From contig CANRFX010000075.1 in NCBI GenBank assembly GCA_947629995.1, forward strand, positions 1-5,467: a stretch of 5,467 nt of DNA, written 5' to 3'. Source of the DNA: an uncultured Clostridia bacterium (GTDB lineage Bacteria > Bacillota > Clostridia > TANB77 > CAG-508). Under the pieces are notes generated by a model. It did not search any database. It worked only from the letters and a program-made list of their open reading frames with translations, and had not been told where the DNA came from. Positions 1-5,467 of the stretch are shown here, piece after piece (within the stretch, counting starts at the first letter, position 1; each line of letters begins with the position of its first letter). Both the position numbers and the translations under genes were made by a program.

Positions 1-1
1 T

Positions 2-343
2 GAAAATGGAGAAATAAAAGAATATTATCAAGATAGAATAAAAGATATAAAAGATATTTTAACAAAAAATGAAAATGCGTTAAAAGGATCAGTTATAGCT
101 GATAAAGTAATTGGAAAAGTCGCAGGAAGCATTTTAGCTTTAGCAGGTGTTGTAGAAATTTATACAGATGTTATAAGCAAATATGCAATCCCTGTTTTAA
201 AGGAAAACCATATAAAATATGAATATAAAGAAAAAGTCTCATATATTATCAATCAAACTAAAACTGGAATGTGTCCTATGGAAAATAAATATAAAGATGA
301 AAAAAATATAAATATAATTTATAAAGAAATGTTAAATTTATAA
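2..343 (+). CDS. DUF1893 / TM1506-like protein, 3' part (5' end outside window)
   Basis: An open frame enters from the left edge and gives 113 residues before TAA. The visible part resembles the DUF1893 (TM1506-like) family, a small deaminase-like fold of unknown function. The matching elements are ADKVIGK at visible residues 33-39, a hydrophobic Ala/Gly-rich helix (SILALAGVVEIYTDVIS) after it, and the hallmark TGMCPME near residues 90-96, whose Cys is the family's best conserved residue. The family is about 130-150 residues long, so roughly 20-40 N-terminal residues are missing here. They should include the 'LKDGK-V-S' strand pair. No frame break is seen. An intrinsic terminator starts 26 bases after the stop, so this gene closes an upstream transcription unit and is separate from leuS. 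The family call comes from remembered motifs, not a search. The biochemical role is unknown. Confidence 0.8.
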   Translation, partial: ENGEIKEYYQDRIKDIKDILTKNENALKGSVIADKVIGKVAGSILALAGVVEIYTDVISKYAIPVLKENHIKYEYKEKVSYIINQTKTGMCPMENKYKDEKNINIIYKEMLNL

Positions 344-369
344 GAATTGTCCATGTATAAGTAAAGCAA

Positions 370-424
370 GCAATCACCCGTAATAATATACAAATGTACT
401 TTTTTGGGGGATTGCATTTTTTAT
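370..424 (+). terminator. Intrinsic terminator after the DUF1893 gene
   Basis: GCAATCACCC (370-379) pairs with GGGGGATTGC (406-415) through a 10-position stem with one A-G mismatch. The stem is followed by ATTTTTTAT (416-424). The loop is long (26 bases) and contains a small TACA/TGTA hairpin and a T-run. No T-box sequence or specifier-loop architecture was seen before it, so it reads as a simple terminator of the upstream gene, not a leuS attenuator. The leuS promoter lies downstream of it. Confidence 0.75.
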
Positions 425-512
425 AGTTGAATATTAAAAATATTAAATTTGGAAGAACATATGACTATAAATATAATATTATATTCGACAAGCTTATAAC
501 GAAAAATAAGAA

Positions 513-541
513 TTGACATACAAATAAAAAAGTTGTAAAAT
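513..541 (+). promoter_or_regulatory. Sigma-A-type promoter of leuS
   Basis: A perfect -35 TTGACA (513-518) is followed after 17 bases by a -10 TAAAAT (536-541). The expected start is near 548, which gives a leader of about 34 bases ending in a GAAAGG-type Shine-Dalgarno (565-570) before the ATG at 582. The leader is too short for a T-box riboswitch, which often controls leuS in Firmicutes. The fba promoter uses exactly the same two hexamers and spacing. Confidence 0.75.
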
Positions 542-581
542 AAAACTATTATAAAGGAATTAATGAAAGGTAGGAAATATT

Positions 582-3024
582 ATGGAATATTCAAAGGAAA
601 TTGATAAAAAATGGCAAGAAAAATGGAAAAAAGAAAACTTATATAAATATGATCCAAATGCAAAAGGTGAAAAATTTTATACAATGGAAATGTTTTCTTA
701 TCCATCTGGTGCAAAATTGCATTTAGGACATTGGTTTAATTTCGGACCATCAGATTCTTTTGCAAGGTTAAAGAAAATGCAAGGATATAATGTATTTCAT
801 CCAATGGGATTCGATGCCTTTGGATTACCTGCTGAAAACTATGCAATAAAGACCGGAATACATCCAGAAGATTCTACTTTAAAAAATATTGAAACTATGA
901 AAAAACAATTAGATGAAATGGGCGGAAGTTATGATTGGGAATACTCTGTTGAAACTTGTATGCCAAACTATTATAAATGGACACAGTGGATTTTTACAAA
1001 ATTATATGAAGCGGGTTTAGCTTATAAAAAAGAAGCGCCAGTAAATTGGTGTGATAGCTGTAAAACTGTATTAGCAAATGAACAAGTTATAAATGGTCAA
1101 TGTGAAAGATGTGGTACAACAGTAGAAAGAAAAAAACTTGCACAATGGTTCTTTAAAATCACAGATTATGCAGAAGAATTGTTAGAAGATTTAAATACAT
1201 TAGATTGGCCAGAATCAACAAAAAAAGTTCAAGTTAATTGGATTCGGAAAATCAGAAGGAACAGAAGCAACTTTTAAAGGAGAAAAAGGAGATTTTGAAT
1301 TTAATGTATTTACAACAAGAGTAGATACAATTCATGGGGTAACATATGTTGTAGTTGCACCTGAAAGTGAAATTGTGCAAAGAATAACAACACCTGAACA
1401 AAAAGAGGCAGTAGAAAACTATATTAAAGAAACAGCCAAATTAAGCGAAATAGATAGATTATCAACAGAACGACCAAAAACAGGAGTATTTACAGGAGCT
1501 TATGTAATAAATCCAGTAAATCAAGAAAAAGTACCTGTTTGGATAGCAGATTATGTATTAGAAGATTATGGAACAGGAGTAGTAATGGCAGTACCTGCCC
1601 ATGATTCAAGAGATTTTGCTTTTGCTAAGAAGTATAATTTACCAATTAAAAGAGTTATTGCAAAAGAAGATGGAGATGAAACAGAATTACCTTTCACAGA
1701 AAAAGGAATTTTAATTAATAGTGGAAGCTATAATGGACTTACATCAGAAGAAGCCAAAAAGAAAATTACAGAAGATTTAATTCAAAAAAATGAAGGAAAG
1801 AAAAGCATAAATTATAGATTAAAAGATTGGTTAATATCAAGACAAAGATATTGGGGAGCACCAATTCCAATAATTTATTGTGATAAATGCGGAATGCTTC
1901 CTGTACCAGAAAAAGATTTGCCAGTTTTACTTCCATATGATGTAGAATTTAAACCAGATGGAGAATCACCACTAAAAAAATCAAAAGAATTTATGAATTG
2001 CACTTGTCCAAAATGTGGTGGCAAAGCAACAAGAGAAGCAGATACTTTAGATACTTTTGTTTGTTCATCTTGGTATGAATTAAGATATCCAAATGCTAAA
2101 AACTCTGAAAAGGCATTTGATAAAGAAACACTAAATAAAATGATGCCAGTAGATACTTACATTGGAGGAAAAGAGCATGCTGCTATGCATTTAATTTATG
2201 TAAGATTTATGACAAAAGCCTTACGTGATTTAGGATATTTAGATTTTGATGAACCATTTAAAAGATTAATACATCAAGGAATGATTTTAGGACCAGATGG
2301 AAATAAAATGAGTAAAAGTAAAGGTAATACAGTTTCACCAGATGAATATGTTGAAAAATATGGATCTGATACTTTTAGAATGTACTTGATGTTTGGTTTT
2401 GAATATAGACAAGGTGGACCATGGAATGAAAAAGGTTTAGAGTCTATAGTTAGATATTTTACAAGAATTGAAAGATTGGTTGAGACAGTATTAGAGTATA
2501 AAGATAAAAATTCTAATGCAGAGATATCAAGTAAAGAAAAAGAATTATTAAGAGTAAAAAACCAAACTATTAAGGCAATGGAAGAAGACATAAATGATTT
2601 TCAATTTAATACAGCAATTGCTAGAAGTATGGAACTATTAAATAAAATTAATGAATATTTAAGAGAAAATGACAAAGTAAATGAAAAAATCTTAATTGAT
2701 ACTGTAGAAACTTATATTAAACTTTTAGCACCACTTGCACCTCATTTTACAGAAGAACAATGGGAAAAATTAGGCAAAACAGAATCTATTCATAAACAAT
2801 CATGGCCAAAAATTAATGAAAAAGAAATGAATGGTGGAACTAAAAAAATTCCAATTCAAGTAAACGGAAAATTGAAAACTTGTGTTACTGTAAATGTAGA
2901 TGCAACTGATGATGAAATTCTTAATATTATAAAATCTGATTCAAAAGTGAAAGAAATTTTTAATAATAATAATATTAAAAAAGAAATATATGTACCTGGA
3001 AGAATTTACAATTTGGTTGTATAA
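582..3024 (+). CDS. leuS: Leucyl-tRNA synthetase, frame interrupted once (+1 shift at 1245)
   Basis: This cytoplasmic class I synthetase charges tRNA-Leu. Skipping C1245 gives one 813-residue protein, a normal bacterial LeuRS length. Visible landmarks in the fused protein are: the HIGH-equivalent HLGH (47-50); a zinc knuckle with Cys157, 160, 174 and 177; WIGKSEG (220-226) at entry to the CP1 editing domain; the editing T-rich motif TTRVDT (244-249) and VPAHDSRD (337-344, Asp341); ISRQRYWG; a second CxxC pair; GGKEHA; KMSKS (575-579); an anticodon-binding helical region; and a C-terminal domain ending in NLVV. The zero frame reads to residue 221, then ten unrelated codons to TAA at 1275-1277. 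That product would lack the editing domain and KMSKS. The downstream frame has no Shine-Dalgarno or plausible own start, so two separate proteins are unlikely. No other decay is visible, which argues against a pseudogene. It is probably co-transcribed with the DUF1540 gene 64 bases downstream, because no terminator lies between them. Confidence 0.96.
1242..1249 (+). other. Frameshift site 1 (ATT C GGA A) in leuS
   Basis: The zero frame reads ATT (Ile221) at 1242-1244, then CGG at 1245-1247, then ten off-frame codons to TAA at 1275. Omitting C1245 makes GGA at 1246-1248 the next codon and restores the conserved LeuRS motif WIGKSEG without any lost or extra residue. Equivalently, one T could be skipped to read ATC-GGA. 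The protein would be the same. Whether the base is translated past in the cell or is a sequence error cannot be decided from this window alone. Confidence 0.85.
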
Positions 3025-3088
3025 TGAAATATTTTATAAAAAATAGTGCATACTAAATATATAAATATATGTTTAGGAGGTAACAAAA

Positions 3089-3259
3089 ATGGATGCAAAT
3101 CAAAAAATTAATTGTACTGTTTCAAGTTGTAAGTATAATAATTGCGAAAAGGAGAAATGCATGTTAGAAGCAATACATGTTTCACCAATGGATAATGTAG
3201 ACACAAAAAATCCAGATGAATCTATGTGTGCAAGCTATAAATATGACGGAGACGAATAA
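3089..3259 (+). CDS. DUF1540 cysteine-rich small protein (56 aa)
   Basis: A 56-residue frame starts at the ATG at 3089, eight bases after a perfect AGGAGG (3075-3080). It carries the DUF1540 pattern of an N-terminal I-x-C, a C-K-Y-N and a C-terminal C-A-S-Y, with cysteines at residues 9, 14, 19, 24 and 47. Such Cys spacing suggests metal binding, probably zinc, but the function of the family is unknown and I infer no pathway. It sits 64 bases after leuS with no terminator between. A TATAAT at 3020-3025 overlapping the leuS stop could be a private -10, but no convincing -35 accompanies it. A strong terminator follows the gene, so it probably ends the leuS transcript. No signal peptide or membrane segment is visible, so it is likely cytoplasmic. 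It ends in acidic residues (DGDE). Confidence 0.88.
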   Translation: MDANQKINCTVSSCKYNNCEKEKCMLEAIHVSPMDNVDTKNPDESMCASYKYDGDE

Positions 3260-3264
3260 AAACT

Positions 3265-3312
3265 TAGATACTCTAGATATTTCTATAATATTTAGAGTAT
3301 TTATATTTTTTT
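3265..3312 (+). terminator. Intrinsic terminator of the leuS-DUF1540 unit
   Basis: ATACTCTA (3268-3275) pairs perfectly with TAGAGTAT (3293-3300). Weaker A-T and G-T pairs extend the stem both outward (to 3265/3303) and inward, leaving a small loop around 3282-3286. A T-rich tail (3304-3312) follows at once. The fba -35 box begins one base after the T-run, so terminator and promoter are packed back to back. Confidence 0.85.
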
Positions 3313-3313
3313 A

Positions 3314-3342
3314 TTGACATATTGAATAAATAGAAATAAAAT
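3314..3342 (+). promoter_or_regulatory. Sigma-A-type promoter of fba
   Basis: TTGACA (3314-3319), a 17-base spacer and TAAAAT (3337-3342) form a near-consensus promoter. Transcription would start near 3349, giving a leader of about 28 bases that is purine-rich and contains GAAAGGAAGG (3361-3370) as the ribosome-binding site, six bases before the ATG at 3377. The strong promoter and binding site fit a highly expressed glycolytic gene. Confidence 0.8.
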
Positions 3343-3376
3343 AAATATGAAATAAAAAAAGAAAGGAAGGAAAAAT

Positions 3377-4307
3377 ATGTTAGTTACTACAAAGGAAATG
3401 TTTGAAAAATCAATGAAAGAAGGATATGCAATAGGTGCTTTTAATGTAAATAATATGGAAATTATTCAAGCAATTGCTGATGCAGCACATGAAGCAAAAT
3501 CTCCAGTTATTATGCAAGCATCTTCAAGTGCAATTAAATATGCTAGAATAAACTATTTAATGAAAATGGTACAAGCAGCAGTAGAAGAATATCCAGAAGT
3601 TCCAATTGCAATTCACTTAGATCATGGACCAGATTTTGAAACTGCAAAAATGTGTATTGACAATGGTTTTACATCTGTCATGATAGATGGTTCAAAATAT
3701 GATTTTGAAGAAAATGTTGCTTTAACGAAACAAGTTGTAGATTATGCACATAGTAAAGGTGTTGTAGTAGAAGCTGAACTTGGAAAATTAGCAGGAATTG
3801 AAGATGACGTAAAAGTAGAAAGTTCTGATGCTATGTATACAAACCCAAGCCAAGCACAAGAATTTGTGCAAAAGACAGGATGCGATTCTTTAGCTATAGC
3901 TATACGGAACAAGTCATGGAGCATATAAATTTAAAGGAGAAGCAAAATTAAGATTTGATATTTTAAAGGAAATTAAAGAAAAAATACCAAATACGCCAAT
4001 AGTATTACATGGGGCTTCAACAGTTATTCCAGAATTAGTAGAAATGTGCAATAAATATGGGGGAGATATACCAGGGGCAAAAGGTGTCCCAGATGAAATG
4101 TTAAATGAAGCAAGTAAATCAGGTGTATCTAAAATTAATGTTGATACTGACTTACGTTTAGCAATGACAGCAGGAATTAGAAAAGTATTTGTAGAAGAGC
4201 CAAATGCTTTTGATCCTAGAAAATATTTATTACCTGCAAGAGAATTGATAAAAGAAACAGTAAAACATAAAATGATAGATGTATTTGGTTCAAGTAATAA
4301 AATATAG
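3377..4307 (+). CDS. fba: Class II fructose-1,6-bisphosphate aldolase, frame interrupted once (+1 shift at 3905)
   Basis: This zinc-dependent glycolytic aldolase interconverts fructose-1,6-bisphosphate with DHAP and glyceraldehyde-3-phosphate in the cytoplasm. Skipping C3905 gives 309 residues, the usual length of the shorter class II enzymes. Visible residues are: GAFNVNN near the N-terminus; HLDHG with His80, catalytic Asp82 and zinc ligand His83; VEAELG (Glu132/Glu134); IGTSHG with zinc ligand His180; LHGAS with zinc ligand His211; and NVDTDLR for substrate phosphate binding. The zero frame ends at TAA 3926-3928 after seven wrong codons, before His180, so the unshifted 183-residue product lacks two of three zinc ligands and cannot be a working aldolase. 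The second frame has no Shine-Dalgarno before its first ATG (4044), which lies well past His180. The rest of the gene is intact. The related tagatose-bisphosphate/ketose-bisphosphate aldolases are the main alternative, but the overall sequence fits Fba better. The PsbP-like gene follows after 20 bases and is probably co-transcribed. Confidence 0.94.
3902..3909 (+). other. Frameshift site 2 (ATA C GGA A) in fba
   Basis: The zero frame reads ATA (Ile176) at 3902-3904, then CGG at 3905-3907, and reaches TAA at 3926-3928. Omitting C3905 makes GGA (3906-3908) the next codon and restores the class II aldolase motif AIGTSHGAYKF, which holds zinc ligand His180. The break is the same in kind, direction and local sequence as the one in leuS: an Ile codon, an extra C, then GGA and A. 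Confidence 0.85.
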
Positions 4308-4327
4308 AAAAATAAGAGGAAATAAAA

Positions 4328-4885
4328 ATGAGCAAAAAAGTAAAAAATATAATAATAGCAATAATATTAATAATTGTAATATTTTTAGTAGGTTTTTTTA
4401 TATATAAAAACATACAAGAAAATGATATATCAAAATTAGAAATTTATAATTATGAAGAAGATCCAAATTATATAAAATGTACAGAAATGGAAGGAGTAGA
4501 ATTTTCTTATCCATCTAATTATAAATCAGTAGGAAGTTCTTCACAACCAACTTTTATGGATCCAGATATAGCAGGAACATCTGTAAATTTGATTTCTGAA
4601 GATTCACAGAGTTTGTCTATAAAAAATTATATTAAACAATCTCTAGATTCAATGAAAAAATTTTTAAATATACAAGGAGATATTGAAGAAAAATACATTA
4701 ATTTAAATGGTGTAAAAGCTGCTAAATTAGATTACGTAGCAAAACAAAATGGTAGTGATGTAAAAGTAACACAAGTTGCAATTATAAAATCTGGAAAAGC
4801 ATATATTTTAACAGTTGGATGTTTACCAGAAGATAGTGAAACTATAAAAGAAAAATCAGATAAAATTATAAAATCATTTAAATAA
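4328..4885 (+). CDS. Membrane-anchored PsbP-like extracytoplasmic protein (185 aa)
   Basis: The frame starts at the ATG at 4328, seven bases after AGAGGA. Residues 3-6 are basic (KKVK) and residues 8-26 form one strongly hydrophobic helix rich in Ile. The rest is polar, giving a type II topology with a domain of about 155 residues outside the cell. There is no lipobox Cys near the helix, so it is not an obvious lipoprotein. The outer domain (VEFSYPSNYKSV, then a strand with NLISED, an amphipathic helix IKNYIKQSLDSMKKFL, NGVKAAKLDYVAKQ, a final strand AYILTVGC and a closing helix) resembles PsbP/Mog1-type folds often found in small Firmicutes surface proteins. That similarity is from memory and is weak. 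Two Cys (51 and 165) could form a disulfide. It follows fba by 20 bases without a terminator, so it probably shares that transcript. No functional link to aldolase is evident. Confidence 0.82.
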   Translation: MSKKVKNIIIAIILIIVIFLVGFFIYKNIQENDISKLEIYNYEEDPNYIKCTEMEGVEFSYPSNYKSVGSSSQPTFMDPDIAGTSVNLISEDSQSLSIKNYIKQSLDSMKKFLNIQGDIEEKYINLNGVKAAKLDYVAKQNGSDVKVTQVAIIKSGKAYILTVGCLPEDSETIKEKSDKIIKSFK

Positions 4886-4896
4886 AGAGAATAAGA

Positions 4897-4928
4897 AAAA
4901 CTACTATGATTTGTTTCATAGTAGTTTT
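4897..4928. terminator. Bidirectional terminator between the PsbP-like gene and smpB
   Basis: AAAACTACTATGA (4897-4909) and TCATAGTAGTTTT (4916-4928) form a perfect 13-bp stem with a six-base loop. The minus-strand transcript continues into a T-rich tract (complement of 4887-4896), and the plus-strand one into TTTT followed by a pyrimidine-rich stretch. It therefore serves the two convergent genes. The right arm also encodes the last three sense codons and TGA stop of smpB, so the terminator lies partly inside that coding region. Confidence 0.88.
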
Positions 4929-5362
4929 GCTCTTCTTATTTTCATTTCAGCATCTTTTTTTGCTAAATCTTCACGCTTATCATATAATTTTTTTCCTTTA
5001 CCAATTCCTAGTTCTAATTTAACGAAACTTCCTTTAAAATAAATACTAATTGGAATTAAGCTATATCCTTTCTGTTTTGTTATTCCAAATAATTTTAAAA
5101 TTTCTTTTTTATGTAATAGTAATTTTCTATCACGTAATGGATCTTTATTAAAAATATTTCCATGTTCATAAGGACTTATATGCATACCACATATAAAAAT
5201 TTCTCCATTTTTTATATAACAATAAGCATCTTTTAAATTTACTTTTCCTTTTCGAATTGATTTTATTTCTGTACCAGATAGAACAATACCAGTTTCTATT
5301 TTATTTTCAATACTATAGTTATGATAGGCAGTAGGATTTTTTGCAATTAATTTTATATTCAT
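4916..5362 (-). CDS. smpB: SsrA-binding protein SmpB (tmRNA partner)
   Basis: SmpB binds tmRNA and carries it into stalled ribosomes for trans-translation. The 148-residue frame shows the family hallmarks in order: AYHNYSIEN-IETGIVLSGTEIKSIR (12-37), the core NLKDAY (42-47), HISPYEHGN (61-69), DPLRDRKLLLH (74-84), GYSLIPISIYF (99-109), VKLELGIGKGKKLYDKRE (114-131) and a basic C-terminal tail (KIRRAKLL) that would enter the decoding centre. It is slightly shorter than the 155-160 residues seen in well-known members, at the tail end. The start is fixed by an in-frame TAA four codons upstream and by the usual N-terminus beginning just before the IKLIAKN strand. Its Shine-Dalgarno is unusually far away (see the leader entry). 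It is transcribed convergently with the PsbP-like gene. The ssrA gene is not in the window. If ribosomes stall at the CGG sites described here, SmpB/tmRNA would be the system handling failures, but proximity is no evidence of a link. Confidence 0.97.
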   Translation of the reverse strand: MNIKLIAKNPTAYHNYSIENKIETGIVLSGTEIKSIRKGKVNLKDAYCYIKNGEIFICGMHISPYEHGNIFNKDPLRDRKLLLHKKEILKLFGITKQKGYSLIPISIYFKGSFVKLELGIGKGKKLYDKREDLAKKDAEMKIRRAKLL

Positions 5363-5400
5363 TTGTTTTGATTACTAGTTTAAAAACTAATACTCCTTTC
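5363..5400 (-). promoter_or_regulatory. smpB leader: distant Shine-Dalgarno with an intervening hairpin
   Basis: On the minus strand a strong GAAAGGAG (5400-5393) lies 30 bases before the ATG, too far for normal initiation. Between them TATTAGTTT (5392-5384) can pair with AAACTAGTA (5381-5373), nine pairs including one G-T, with the tip opening to form a loop. Folding this stem leaves about ten bases (5372-5363) between the Shine-Dalgarno and ATG, an ordinary spacing. The pairing is read directly. The functional role is inferred. Confidence 0.5.
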
Positions 5401-5414
5401 AACTTATTTTTTTT

Positions 5415-5423
5415 ATTATATCA
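5415..5423 (-). promoter_or_regulatory. Extended -10 promoter of smpB
   Basis: The minus strand reads TGATATAAT (5423-5415), an extended -10 element TGN-TATAAT. No good -35 box is found at the expected distance (TTTTAT at 5443-5438), which is typical of extended -10 promoters. The start would fall near 5408, giving a leader of about 45 bases that contains the hairpin. Confidence 0.6.
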
Positions 5424-5467
5424 TACAAAAATAAAAAATAAAAGGTTGTTAAGTTATTTTAATTGAT

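Noticed and set aside
470..485. Perfect 16-base palindrome AATATAATATTATATT upstream of the leuS promoter
   Set aside because: It is made only of A and T in a very AT-rich spacer, so such palindromes are expected by chance. No second copy was seen, so I do not call it an operator.
344..581. T-box riboswitch or leader peptide controlling leuS
   Set aside because: The terminator at 370-424 lies upstream of the leuS promoter, the transcribed leader is only about 34 bases, and no T-box or specifier-loop sequence is visible.
2274..2591. Minus-strand open frame of 105 codons inside leuS
   Set aside because: It lies antisense to strongly conserved LeuRS coding sequence including KMSKS, has no Shine-Dalgarno or family resemblance, and is a by-product of AT-rich codon use.
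582..3024. leuS as two separate half-proteins with independent starts
   Set aside because: The second frame has no Shine-Dalgarno or convincing start near the break, and the break falls inside a conserved motif, not at a domain linker.
3892..3901. Palindrome AGCTATAGCT just before the fba frame break, as a possible shift stimulator
   Set aside because: It is short, results from tandem Ala-Ile codons (GCT ATA GCT ATA), and has no counterpart before the leuS site.
1242..3909. CGG reassigned to another amino acid
   Set aside because: Reassignment would not fix the frame. In both genes the sequence after CGG only makes sense in the +1 frame, and a residue in place of CGG would be an insertion absent from the families.
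3742..3924. Minus-strand open frame of 60 codons inside fba
   Set aside because: It is antisense to conserved aldolase sequence and lacks a ribosome-binding site or recognisable product.
582..4307. leuS and fba as decaying pseudogenes
   Set aside because: Apart from one base each, all catalytic and structural motifs are intact, promoters and ribosome-binding sites are strong, and both genes are normally essential.
4216..4413. Minus-strand open frame encoding a hydrophobic 65-residue peptide
   Set aside because: It spans the fba 3' end and the start of the PsbP-like gene. Its hydrophobicity is the mirror of the A-rich and Ile-coding plus strand. No Shine-Dalgarno.

Overview
The window is AT-rich DNA with compact Firmicutes-style genes. 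It has strong Shine-Dalgarno sites, TTGACA/TAAAAT promoters, hairpin-plus-T-run terminators and a heavy preference for AGA, GGA and other A/T-ending codons. The gene set (clostridial-type LeuRS, a Cys-rich DUF1540 protein, class II aldolase, SmpB, a TM1506/DUF1893 protein) suggests a low-GC member of Clostridia, perhaps an uncultured gut lineage. TGA appears to be a normal stop, since smpB ends with it.

Layout, left to right. (1) The 3' part of a DUF1893/TM1506-like gene ends at 343, followed by an intrinsic terminator. (2) leuS (leucyl-tRNA synthetase) runs from 582 to 3024 from its own promoter, and its reading frame is broken once, at 1245. (3) A 56-residue DUF1540 protein follows at 3089-3259, then a terminator. 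(4) fba (class II fructose-bisphosphate aldolase) runs from 3377 to 4307 from its own promoter, and its frame is broken once, at 3905. (5) A membrane-anchored PsbP-like protein at 4328-4885 probably shares the fba transcript. (6) A bidirectional terminator separates it from the convergent smpB gene (4916-5362, minus strand), which has an unusual leader. The genes are housekeeping functions (tRNA charging, glycolysis, ribosome rescue) mixed with poorly characterised small proteins. They do not form one pathway.

The most striking observation is that the two frame breaks are the same event. In both essential genes an Ile codon (ATT or ATA) is followed by one extra C and then GGA, giving AT(T/A)CGGAA. 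The zero-frame codon at the break is CGG. Skipping the C restores a full-length, motif-perfect protein in both cases. By eye, CGG occurs as an in-frame codon nowhere else in the window, while CGA, CGT and AGA are used for Arg. This pattern fits programmed or obligatory +1 frameshifting at CGG-A, for example where CGG has no decoding tRNA. A context-specific sequencing error that happened twice is the main alternative. A genome-wide scan would decide between them.
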